This document shows positions 9,434 to 16,536 of a stretch of 39,367 bases of DNA, one piece after another. The stretch comes from Coemansia sp. RSA 1804. Lineage: Eukaryota > Kickxellomycota > Kickxellomycetes > Kickxellales > Kickxellaceae. Location of the stretch: contig JANBTH010000077.1 of NCBI GenBank assembly GCA_027578815.1, forward strand, positions 1 through 39,367. The letters are read 5' to 3'. How positions within the stretch are numbered: the first letter of the stretch is position 1; each line of letters opens with the position of its first letter. The notes under the pieces were generated by a model that worked only from the letters and a program-made list of their open reading frames with translations, was not told the origin of the DNA and did no database searches. A program made the position numbers and the translations under genes.

Positions 9434-10417
9434 ATGGCAAAGCAGCCTCCGACTGACCAAAAGACAAAGCCGTCATCGGCTTCTTCCTCTGCACGTGGTC
9501 GCAACCCAGCCACTCCCGCAAGGGCTGCCGACTCGTATCCATGGCGCCGCGTTCTGCTCGGATGCCTCGTTGTCCTTGTGTGCTGGGGAATCGGTATCCA
9601 GCGCGAGTACCCAGAGGCCGTCAACGCCCGGCTGAAGGTAGCGCAGGACTGGGTGTTCTCCAGACTGTGGACCCAGCTGAGTGCGCACAGCAACGCGCGC
9701 ATCCATCCGCTGCGCAAGCCGCTGTGGGCCCAGGTGCGTGGCGGCAGCAGTGTGCTGGAACTCGGACCCGGGTACGGCGATGCGCTGGCTCAGCTCACCG
9801 CGCCGCCTGCGCGGTATGTCGCGCTGGAACCTAACCCCTATCTGCATCCGAAGCTTGCTGAAAACGCCCGTGCCAACGGGTTTGCTGTGCAGTACGACAA
9901 CGAAGCCAGGGACGAGAAGGAGAGCAAGAACCACGACAACGCCAAGGATGATGCGAAGACGGAGATGCCTGCGCTTGTCATTGTCAACGGCACCCTGGAC
10001 GGCGGAGCCCAGGGAATAATCCCAAAGTACGTGACGGATCACGCGCCCTACGACTACGTCATCACCTCGCTTGTCCTCTGCTCTGTGGATTCCGTGCAGG
10101 CCAACCTGGACGCAATCCAGGCGCTGCTCAAGCCGGGCGGCAAGTACATCTTCGTGGAGCATGTGCGCCATTCGCACGCACACAAGCAGCAGCAACCAGG
10201 CGATGGGCTGGATGTTGCAAAGTGGGCTCGCATCCAGTCGCTTGTTTCGCGCGTTGCCTGGCCATTCACTGGCAACTGCCACTTTGACCGCAATACTGGT
10301 GATATGCTGAAGGCCATGGGTGGGTGGAGCTCCGTTGACTACAAGACTTCGGTCAGGGCTGATTCTCTGGAGGCCAAGATGACCCCGCTTATCTACGGCA
10401 CTGCCACCAAGAAGTGA
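9434..10417 (+). CDS. Membrane-anchored METTL7-like methyltransferase
   Basis: A class I SAM-dependent methyltransferase of 327 residues. A basic, Ser/Pro-rich N-terminus precedes one transmembrane anchor (about 38-55, R-V-L-L-G-C-L-V-V-L-V-C-W), the layout of METTL7/TMT1 proteins on the ER or lipid droplets. Motif I is V-L-E-L-G-P-G-Y-G (107-115), the acidic ribose contact is A-L-E-P-N-P, and later come T-S-L-V-L-C-S-V, L-K-P-G-G-K-Y-I-F-V-E-H-V and G-N-C-H-F-D-R-N-T. The last three are close to METTL7 signatures. Animal members methylate small alkyl thiols; the fungal substrate is unknown. A Lys/Asp/Glu-rich insertion (about 158-175) interrupts the Rossmann core. I start at the ATG in GCCATGG context, not the in-frame ATG 39 bases upstream. 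Confidence 0.85.
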   Translation: MAKQPPTDQKTKPSSASSSARGRNPATPARAADSYPWRRVLLGCLVVLVCWGIGIQREYPEAVNARLKVAQDWVFSRLWTQLSAHSNARIHPLRKPLWAQVRGGSSVLELGPGYGDALAQLTAPPARYVALEPNPYLHPKLAENARANGFAVQYDNEARDEKESKNHDNAKDDAKTEMPALVIVNGTLDGGAQGIIPKYVTDHAPYDYVITSLVLCSVDSVQANLDAIQALLKPGGKYIFVEHVRHSHAHKQQQPGDGLDVAKWARIQSLVSRVAWPFTGNCHFDRNTGDMLKAMGGWSSVDYKTSVRADSLEAKMTPLIYGTATKK

Positions 10418-10620
10418 AACACCAACCAACACTATCATACGTGCTTTCTTTAAGAAGGATGGTGTGTGGGTTGGTTTAGGGTTGAGGTGGTAAATGAGTT
10501 TCAGCAAAGCTCTTCCGTTCTTCCTTTTTCATTCCCCCCTTTATTCCCTTCCTGCTTTATTTTTCTCAGTCTTTTAACTTATTAATACATTTTAGCTTTC
10601 TTTTTCCTTACCATTCGCTA

Positions 10621-11511
10621 ATGCTTGCCAGACGGCTTCCTGGCGTTTACCGTTATCCCAAAAGCAGAACTCTAGTATCGTCACCTGCCAGACGCCGCGC
10701 AATGGAATCCGCCACTATCCAGCTCAACAACAATGACACGGTGCGGCTCGAGTGCCCAGCCCACATCTCGGCTTCTGTGCCGCTATCGGAGATCAGGCAG
10801 TTCCCGCCGCTTGCGCGCTGGATCTCGGCGCTGGCGACCCAGACCCAGACCCAGACCCAGACCCAGAAGAAGCCGGGCGATCCGGTGGTATCCGTCAGAC
10901 GAATCGCCATCCAGAGCGTTGATCGCTTCAAGTCCGGAAAAATAGGGTTCATGAAGTTCACGGTTGACGCCAGCCACCTGCCAGAAGGCACACCGATCCC
11001 CGGCGTTGTGTTTCTCCGCGGCGGCTCCGTTGCTGCTCTGCTAATCCTGCGCCCAGCGGACGCCGGATCTGATCACAAGGACGATCTGGTGGCGATGACC
11101 GAGCAACCACGGCTGGCGGCCCCCGACTTCCAGCTGCTCGAGCTTCCCGCCGGAATGCTCGACGGCGCCGGCGTGTTTGCCGGCGCTGCGGCGCGTGAGA
11201 TACAGGAGGAAACAGGGCTTGTTATGGAGCCCCATGAGCTTGTTGATCTCACGGATTTTGCTGGCAACAAGCGCGGGTTGTATCCAAGTCCTGGCGCCTG
11301 CGATGAGTTCGTTCGGCTGTTTGCTTGTGTCAAGCACGTGGAGCGCAAGGAGCTGGACCGTCTGAGGGGCAGGCTGGGCGGTCTCCGCGAGGACGGCGAG
11401 TTCATTACCATTCGTCTGGTTCCGCTGCACCAGCTGTGGAGATCCACCTCGGACATGAAGGCCATATCGGCTCTTTATCTCTGGGACCAGTACCAAACGA
11501 ATAAAAAATAA
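10621..11511 (+). CDS. Nudix hydrolase, NUDX14-like ADP-sugar pyrophosphatase
   Basis: A 296-residue protein. The Nudix box lies at 178-200 (G-M-L-D-G-A-G then A-R-E-I-Q-E-E-T-G-L), preceded by L-L-E-L-P-A and followed by Y-P-S-P-G-A-C-D-E and L-R-E-D-G-E-F-I-T-I-R-L-V-P. These flanking blocks match the ADP-glucose/ADP-ribose pyrophosphatase branch exemplified by Arabidopsis NUDX14. The first Glu of the textbook Nudix box is replaced by Gly, which as far as I recall is also true of that branch, while the REUXEEXG metal ligands are intact. Residues 1-26 are Arg-rich and acid-free and could be a mitochondrial presequence; a second ATG at codon 28 would give a cytosolic form. A TQ-repeat follows at about 73-82. 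The gene converges on a minus-strand neighbour with 42 bases between the stops. Confidence 0.87.
   Translation: MLARRLPGVYRYPKSRTLVSSPARRRAMESATIQLNNNDTVRLECPAHISASVPLSEIRQFPPLARWISALATQTQTQTQTQKKPGDPVVSVRRIAIQSVDRFKSGKIGFMKFTVDASHLPEGTPIPGVVFLRGGSVAALLILRPADAGSDHKDDLVAMTEQPRLAAPDFQLLELPAGMLDGAGVFAGAAAREIQEETGLVMEPHELVDLTDFAGNKRGLYPSPGACDEFVRLFACVKHVERKELDRLRGRLGGLREDGEFITIRLVPLHQLWRSTSDMKAISALYLWDQYQTNKK
10836..10865 (+). repeat. Five tandem 6-bp units inside the Nudix gene
   Basis: Five GACCCA units encode a Thr-Gln dipeptide repeat in a linker before the Nudix domain. The repeat is in frame, so copy-number change would not disrupt the gene. Confidence 0.9.
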
Positions 11512-11553
11512 ATCAAAATCAAATCAAAACTACGAATGACCCTGCCCCACCAC

Positions 11554-11997
11554 CTAGAGCCTTGCCTCTTGAGCCAGCAGCATCCTTTCGCCTTCCACAA
11601 GAATGCATGGGCCACTGCCAATCACCTGGATCCCGTATTTCTCGCCCAGCTGGTCGAGCGCCTCCGGCTCGCTGCCTGGCTGGAACCACATGTGCCGGAT
11701 CCCAAGCGCCGCTGCCTCCTCGACAACACGCTGCGACACCTGCGGTGGCGTAATCACCGACACACTGACTGATAACGGCACACCTCCACCTTGCTCTTGT
11801 TGCGCCTTTTGAAGGTCGCCCAGCGACTTCACGCTTGCCAGCCCCTCTATCTCGCCTTCGGCTCTTGCGTTGATCGGCGTCACCGGCAGCTTGTTGTCGA
11901 TGTACCACCGCAGCACGCGGTTTCCATACTTTGCCCGGTCTGCAGATGCGCCGACCACCGCAAACGCCTTGGATGAAAAGAACCCCGATCCGCTCAT
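11554..11997 (-). CDS. CoA-binding domain protein (YccU-like Rossmann fold)
   Basis: A 147-residue single-domain protein. The N-terminal F-A-V-V-G-A-S-A-D-R-A-K-Y-G-N segment followed by P-V-T-P-I-N matches the nucleotide-binding start of CoA_binding_2 proteins. Later L-S-V-S-V-S-V-I-T-P-P, A-L-G-I-R-H-M-W-F-Q-P-G-S-E and V-I-G-S-G-P-C-I-L match the conserved strand, W-x-Q-x-G and Cys-containing segments of the YccU-type family. These proteins resemble the CoA-binding part of succinyl-CoA synthetase alpha; their cellular role is unsettled. I begin at the ATG giving M-S-G-S-G-F-F. The 3' end converges on the Nudix gene, so the 3' UTRs probably overlap. Confidence 0.85.
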   Translation of the reverse strand: MSGSGFFSSKAFAVVGASADRAKYGNRVLRWYIDNKLPVTPINARAEGEIEGLASVKSLGDLQKAQQEQGGGVPLSVSVSVITPPQVSQRVVEEAAALGIRHMWFQPGSEPEALDQLGEKYGIQVIGSGPCILVEGERMLLAQEARL

Positions 11998-12686
11998 TGG
12001 CAATAAAACGACTCGGTGTAGATGAAATATTATTTACTGTTGGTAAAGAAGAGAGTGAAAGATAAAGAAAGAAAGAAAGAGTGAAAGTAGAACTCCCACG
12101 CCTGGCATGCAATTTAACGCCAAAGCCCCATTGATCTAATCAATAACCAAATCATCATGTTGCTGTTTGAAGCAATCTGGATTTCATATAACTTGTCAAT
12201 GCAACAAGCAGCAATGTCCAGTTCTCCCTTTGTGCTTTGCTTCTCCATAAGAGCGTTTAGGAAGCTCATTATTTTACACCAAAGAACCGGATTTTCTTTT
12301 ACCTTTATGGCCGCAAGATATCCACACGATAATTCTTCTTTTTGCAACAATGAAACATATATCTTCCTCTTGGAAAATACAGATATACTATTCATCATAT
12401 GCGGTGCTCATTTATATTGATCTAAAAGAAAAAGGCCCATCCACCTTTTTTTCAAAGTGAAACAAGAAACACCTCATAAACGTCTTCTATAATGAATAAT
12501 AGGTTTTTAAAGGGAAATTTTCATTTTATATTATTATACTGCGAGCTATTATAATGTCAACTCAAGAGCTTCTCTTGCATGGATTTGAAAAAGTGGGAAC
12601 ATCATCAATATACTAGCATAATTTTGTGTGCTTCGAGTTTTTCTTATTAATTATAATTGTCTCCATTAATATACTTTTTATTTGTC
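11998..12686. other. AT-rich intergenic region, start of an accessory patch
   Basis: Base composition drops sharply in GC here. A GAAAGAAAGAAAG run (12060-12085) lies in the leader of the CoA-binding gene. The only open frame of note is described separately. The stretch 12420-12686 is AT-rich with no coding signal and presumably contains the promoter of the next plus-strand gene. Confidence 0.4.
12114..12398 (-). CDS. Small uncharacterised open frame, possibly a gene remnant
   Basis: A 94-codon frame starting at tandem ATGs. The product is not low-complexity and has helix-like Ala/Leu/Lys/Glu patterning (K-V-K-E-N-P-V-L-W-C-K-I-M-S-F, L-D-I-A-A-C-C-I-D-K-L-Y-E-I), reminiscent of helical-repeat proteins, but I recognise no family. 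It lies between the CoA-binding gene and the pseudo-protease gene, and codon use is AT-rich like the latter. It could be a small accessory gene, a fragment of a decayed larger gene, or chance. Confidence 0.25.
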   Translation of the reverse strand: MMNSISVFSKRKIYVSLLQKEELSCGYLAAIKVKENPVLWCKIMSFLNALMEKQSTKGELDIAACCIDKLYEIQIASNSNMMIWLLIRSMGLWR

Positions 12687-14246
12687 ATGCTTCTATTACT
12701 ACATCTTTGGATTTCGTTATTACTTGTCATACATTCTATTCTATCAGCTACACATGCTCTAACCATTCGTGATACCGACTCGGATATATCTAATATCAAG
12801 GGCGGAGTTCTAGTTAAAAATGGAAAACAGACATCGTGTGAGCTTGGAGTTATTGACAGTACAGCTGCGTTTGTATCTGCTCCTTGCCTAGACTTTATTA
12901 ATGATGTCGTTGGCAAAAATACTACATACGAGGTGTATCTAGATGCTGGTATTAACAATAAACCCGTAAAGTATTCAGTTGAGTCAGTTACGGTGCATCC
13001 GGGATACAACTCTACTACTTTAATTAACCCAATAGCCATACTCCAGTTTAACAAAGAAAGTACTGAGATTTGGTCTAATCCTATTGCAATCGACAGAAAC
13101 AACAGCTGGGGCAATGTTCAATTTGTCAGGCGTGGGCTGACTAATATGGATACCTTGAAATGGAAACAAAAAGTATCTGTGATTACAAAATATGCTGATG
13201 TGACATTATGCTCATTCTATGCTAACTACTATCCAATGTCTGTTATATCCTTGGGTACTTTGTATTCATATAACCAAAACAATTTACTATGTTCAAACGC
13301 AACAACACATCCGCCGTACACATACTTATCCGGCTGTGCTGTTCCGTATGGTTCTGTTGAAGTATATATTGCTAATGAGCTCTACGTTGCTGGAACTTTT
13401 ATAAATACAATACTATCAGCAGATATATACAGCTGTACATTGCTTAATATGCAAACTAGTAATTATGTTCTTTTTGCTGATTACATTGCATTTGCATCAC
13501 AAGTGTTGGGCCGTCAAATTAACTACTATCCTAATAGCAACGGTATTGCGCCTCAGTCTAATTCAAACTATAGCATGATTCAGCCTAAACGTTGGGGGAA
13601 TTTTGTATATAAGGATGGTGATTTCTATGCTAATCAGACTGAAAAGTCACAGAATGACAATATTCCAACCGTGGCTGATAATATTACTAGCCAGATTCAA
13701 AGCTCCTCTAGTATTGAAGCTGATGCTGCAACCAGCACCATACTTGTATACTCAGAAAGTGGCATTCTCACTAGCGTTGGAATTGTGTTGGAGGCATCTT
13801 TAGATTCTTCTACCGGTGATAATGGATTTTATAGCGAGAGTAGCGGTTTGTCGCTGAAAAGCAAAATAATTATTGGCGTTGTTTGCGGAATCATTGGTGG
13901 AATGCTGCTAACAGGAATCTTGATAGTCATTTATCTACGATGGAAAAGAGCTCGCAGGAATGTCTATAGAAACCATAGAACAGGAAGCAACATCCATTCG
14001 TTGCTAATAATTGATCCAGCAAGCACCCGCACATCATTTTCTATTTGTCTACCACCCACACCAATACACAAACCACGCATAACGATAAATACAGCTGTAA
14101 AAGCGTCTTTATCTGCAAAGTCACCATCCATTTATACAGGTTCCAGAGGACCAAGCATATTAAATTACTTCAAGCTACCTCTACGTAAAATCAAGGCACC
14201 TTCACCATCACTAAAAAAGCCTTTAACTCCAGAGAGCCAAATATAG
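12687..14246 (+). CDS. Type I membrane protein with a trypsin-like, probably inactive ectodomain
   Basis: A 519-residue protein: signal peptide (1-24, Leu-rich, ending A-T-H-A), ectodomain (25 to about 390), one transmembrane helix (about 394-419, I-I-I-G-V-V-C-G-I-I-G-G-M-L-L) and a 100-residue basic, Ser/Pro-rich tail starting K-R-A-R-R. The ectodomain follows chymotrypsin-fold order: G-G-V-L-V-K-N-G at the start, then V-S-A-P-C-L where active proteases have the His-containing A-A-H-C, V-T-V-H-P-G-Y-N then N-P-I-A-I-L-Q-F at the usual Asp-containing N-D-I-A-L-L site, and C-A-V-P-Y-G-S-V-E-V at the G-D-S-G-G-P site. All three catalytic positions appear substituted. About seven N-glycosylation sequons are visible. 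Codon use is AT-rich, unlike the conserved genes. It may be a cell-surface receptor or adhesin built on a dead protease; the fold is inferred by eye. Confidence 0.7.
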   Translation: MLLLLHLWISLLLVIHSILSATHALTIRDTDSDISNIKGGVLVKNGKQTSCELGVIDSTAAFVSAPCLDFINDVVGKNTTYEVYLDAGINNKPVKYSVESVTVHPGYNSTTLINPIAILQFNKESTEIWSNPIAIDRNNSWGNVQFVRRGLTNMDTLKWKQKVSVITKYADVTLCSFYANYYPMSVISLGTLYSYNQNNLLCSNATTHPPYTYLSGCAVPYGSVEVYIANELYVAGTFINTILSADIYSCTLLNMQTSNYVLFADYIAFASQVLGRQINYYPNSNGIAPQSNSNYSMIQPKRWGNFVYKDGDFYANQTEKSQNDNIPTVADNITSQIQSSSSIEADAATSTILVYSESGILTSVGIVLEASLDSSTGDNGFYSESSGLSLKSKIIIGVVCGIIGGMLLTGILIVIYLRWKRARRNVYRNHRTGSNIHSLLIIDPASTRTSFSICLPPTPIHKPRITINTAVKASLSAKSPSIYTGSRGPSILNYFKLPLRKIKAPSPSLKKPLTPESQI

Positions 14247-14436
14247 GATTCAACTTTTATTATTTAACGTTTATCTTGTATATTCAGTTTTACACAATGC
14301 AGTTTATAGAATTATTGCTAATACAGATCTTTGATGTATTTTATATAAATTACATTGCTAGAATAATAGTTTGTATATGCTGGTAGATGCTGTCTATTGT
14401 ATATTCATGTCTATGAAAAACACTCAAAGGGTTCTA

Positions 14437-14847
14437 TTAAAAAGGAAAAGGCCTAAAAACAACATTATTATTGGCAAAAGTGTTGAGGTTGCTATTTACA
14501 AAATTTGCATCCTTGTTATTGAGGTAAACGGTGTCATCGTGGAAGTTAGCAGCGTTAAAGTTGGTGTTAAGTGCATTTGTAAAAGACGAAGCAATTGGAA
14601 ACCCAAAGCCAAATCCAGTACCAATGCCATATCCAGTTCCAATTCCATAGCCAGTGCCAACCCCATAGCCTGTACCAACTCCGTAACCAGTGCCGACTCC
14701 GTAACCAGTTCCAACTCCACTAAAAGGATAACCGCCGCAGATACCACATCCAAAGCCCCGTCTGGCAATATGGGCACTATCAGAGTGAGCAGTTGCTCCA
14801 GCGGCAAGAAAAGCAACAATTGAAGCGACAGAGAGAACGCGAGCCAT
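14437..14847 (-). CDS. Secreted Gly/Tyr-repeat protein with an Asn-rich tail
   Basis: A 136-residue protein. Residues 1-20 form a clean signal peptide (A-S-I-V-A-F-L-A-A-G-A-T-A). An Ala-Arg-Arg site at 28-30 could be cut by a Kex2-type protease, leaving G-F-G-C-G-I-C-G-G-Y. Six hexapeptides G-[VI]-G-T-G-[YF] follow at 44-79, then a tail rich in Asn, Phe and Ala (N-T-N-F-N-A-A-N-F). Such Gly/Tyr repeats are common in structural, wall-associated or adhesive secreted proteins. The gene faces the pseudo-protease gene with about 190 bases between stops, and both products enter the secretory pathway. No family name can be given. Confidence 0.72.
   Translation of the reverse strand: MARVLSVASIVAFLAAGATAHSDSAHIARRGFGCGICGGYPFSGVGTGYGVGTGYGVGTGYGVGTGYGIGTGYGIGTGFGFGFPIASSFTNALNTNFNAANFHDDTVYLNNKDANFVNSNLNTFANNNVVFRPFPF
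14611..14718 (-). repeat. Six 18-bp tandem units encoding G-[VI]-G-T-G-[YF]
   Basis: Six in-frame 18-bp units with scattered third-position differences. The first four carry Val at the second position and the last two Ile, with the final Tyr changed to Phe. The pattern suggests stepwise duplication and purifying selection on the peptide. Confidence 0.9.
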
Positions 14848-15789
14848 TTTTAAATGTAGGAATAGGTATTGCCTATTTAATGTCTAGTTGAGTTGATGGA
14901 TGCGCGCTGTAATACAGATCAACCACATTTGGTAAAAGAATGATGGACTGTTTTATACTTAATCTAAATGACAGCTTCAATACATGGCTAACAAATAAAC
15001 CAACAACGCGAGTTTGACGAATGATGGATCTTTTGTTGCAACAGTTGATATATCGAAAAACTGATCCATATAGTCTATTGTATAGATTTAAATCTAACAA
15101 ACCACGCATAACAAGAGAATTATAATAAACTGACAATCATACACTAATTTTTAATCATTGGATATGGTTTATCATTTAGTCGGTTGTTCGCATAATTACT
15201 TTTATCTTTGTGCAATAACCCCTGTCTTACTATACAATGCAATTAAGAAAGAATCCATGTATACAACACGGCTTGTGCCATGGAAATGAATATGGAAATA
15301 ATTATTTTATATGATGCGCACCAATTTACGCTGACAAAACTACCAGCACATGCTCAAGTTGACTCTATTGAAATATTGAGTAACATAAAGGTGTGCCTAC
15401 AGATTATGTCTGCTAATGTGAAGAGTAAAAAAATTACTCTATATGTTAGTTCAATTTGTCTAGATTACTTGGATTACCTCTTTTTCTTATTTTCTTTTGT
15501 GTAGGCGTTTTACAAAAAAAACTATATACATTGAAATGTAGATTGCAAAGCTTTGTACATGTAAAGACTTGCAACAGAGAGAGTTTCAAGTCTAGTATTC
15601 GATATGAGATGGATAGGTTTCAACTGGTTTACTTTTTTGCATCTCTTTTATTCGTTATTTATACACGATAATCCAATATTAAAATTATTCAAACGGCAAT
15701 GTCCATGACTTCAAGTAAAGAGTAAGCCAAGCACCTTTTTTCTTTTTCCATTGATCTGGACATGTAACATTAAAAGTGTCAGAGCACCC
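14848..15789. other. AT-rich intergenic region
   Basis: A plus-strand open frame at 15280-15504 (74 codons) has no recognisable domain and ordinary AT-rich composition. Nothing else is supported. The left end should hold the promoter of the secreted Gly/Tyr-repeat gene, and the last 150 bases that of the small membrane protein. Confidence 0.35.
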
Positions 15790-16188
15790 ATGGAGCTAAT
15801 AATAACAATAGCATTATCTATCCGCAATAATTGTAATAGGTACATGTGCACATTGTTGGACGCAGTGGTGACGATCTACTCGGTGTTAACGCTAGCCAGA
15901 ACGGATGCGCGCCAAACCCGAACAACAAAGCAGATATTCCTGGTAACCGCGTTGTTTGCAGCGCTTCTGGTGTTGGCGGTACGACGGAGCCCGGTGGCGG
16001 TGACATCGCTGTTTGCGGAACTTGCATTCTACACCACTATTGCGCTTGGAAATGCCAGCGGACGGTTGACGGTTGCAGCACACGTGGCGTTGTGCTTGAG
16101 AGCGATGATGGGTGGTGGTGCTGGTAGTTCGGTTTATGCCGGGGCAACCGTTCTTGTTCACTTGGCCTCAATTGCACTTGTAACGTAA
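15790..16188 (+). CDS. Small multi-helix membrane protein of unknown family
   Basis: The frame becomes GC-rich and hydrophobic from about 15844. From the ATG used here it has 132 residues with about four hydrophobic segments (L-L-D-A-V-V-T-I-Y-S-V-L, Q-I-F-L-V-T-A-L-F-A-A-L-L-V-L, L-F-A-E-L-A-F-Y-T-T, Y-A-G-A-T-V-L-V-H-L-A). The 5' end is uncertain. An ATG at 15844 gives 114 residues. Alternatively a short exon ending near 15720 (S-M-T-S-S-K) could be spliced via GTAAGC to the TAATAG just before 15842, which keeps the frame. Four short helices recall MARVEL-type or tetraspan proteins, but the loop cysteines are missing. No function is assigned. Confidence 0.5.
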   Translation: MELIITIALSIRNNCNRYMCTLLDAVVTIYSVLTLARTDARQTRTTKQIFLVTALFAALLVLAVRRSPVAVTSLFAELAFYTTIALGNASGRLTVAAHVALCLRAMMGGGAGSSVYAGATVLVHLASIALVT

Positions 16189-16536
16189 AATAAATATAAT
16201 TCAAAATGAAAGCGATATGTAACATGTCATCACCCATCATCTTTTGTTGTTGTCATCGGCATTGTCTCTGCTCTCTTTGTTCCTACTGGCCCGTTGATTG
16301 ATGAAGAAACGGGAGTGACGAAGGTGAGAGAGAGAGAGGGAGAAGAAAAGATCGGCCGCCATCAACAAGGCTTTGATTCGTTTTTCTCCATTTCCCCCTT
16401 TCTCTCCTAGTTTTTCCATTTACTTATTTCCTGCCGCTGTTTACGTTATTTCCACGCATTCCACAACATTCCTTCATTTACCGTTAAATTAAGAAAAAAG
16501 GGAGGAGCAATCCAATCACAGTAACCAGATAAGACG
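16189..16536 (+). promoter_or_regulatory. Promoter region of the RAP1GDS1-like gene
   Basis: A 348-base spacer, AT-rich near the left end and pyrimidine-rich at 16380-16420. GAGAGAGAGAG occurs near 16326-16340. There is no open frame of interest. Confidence 0.4.

Noticed and set aside
15280..15504. Plus-strand 74-codon frame
   Set aside because: No domain, no strong start context and AT-rich composition equal to its surroundings.
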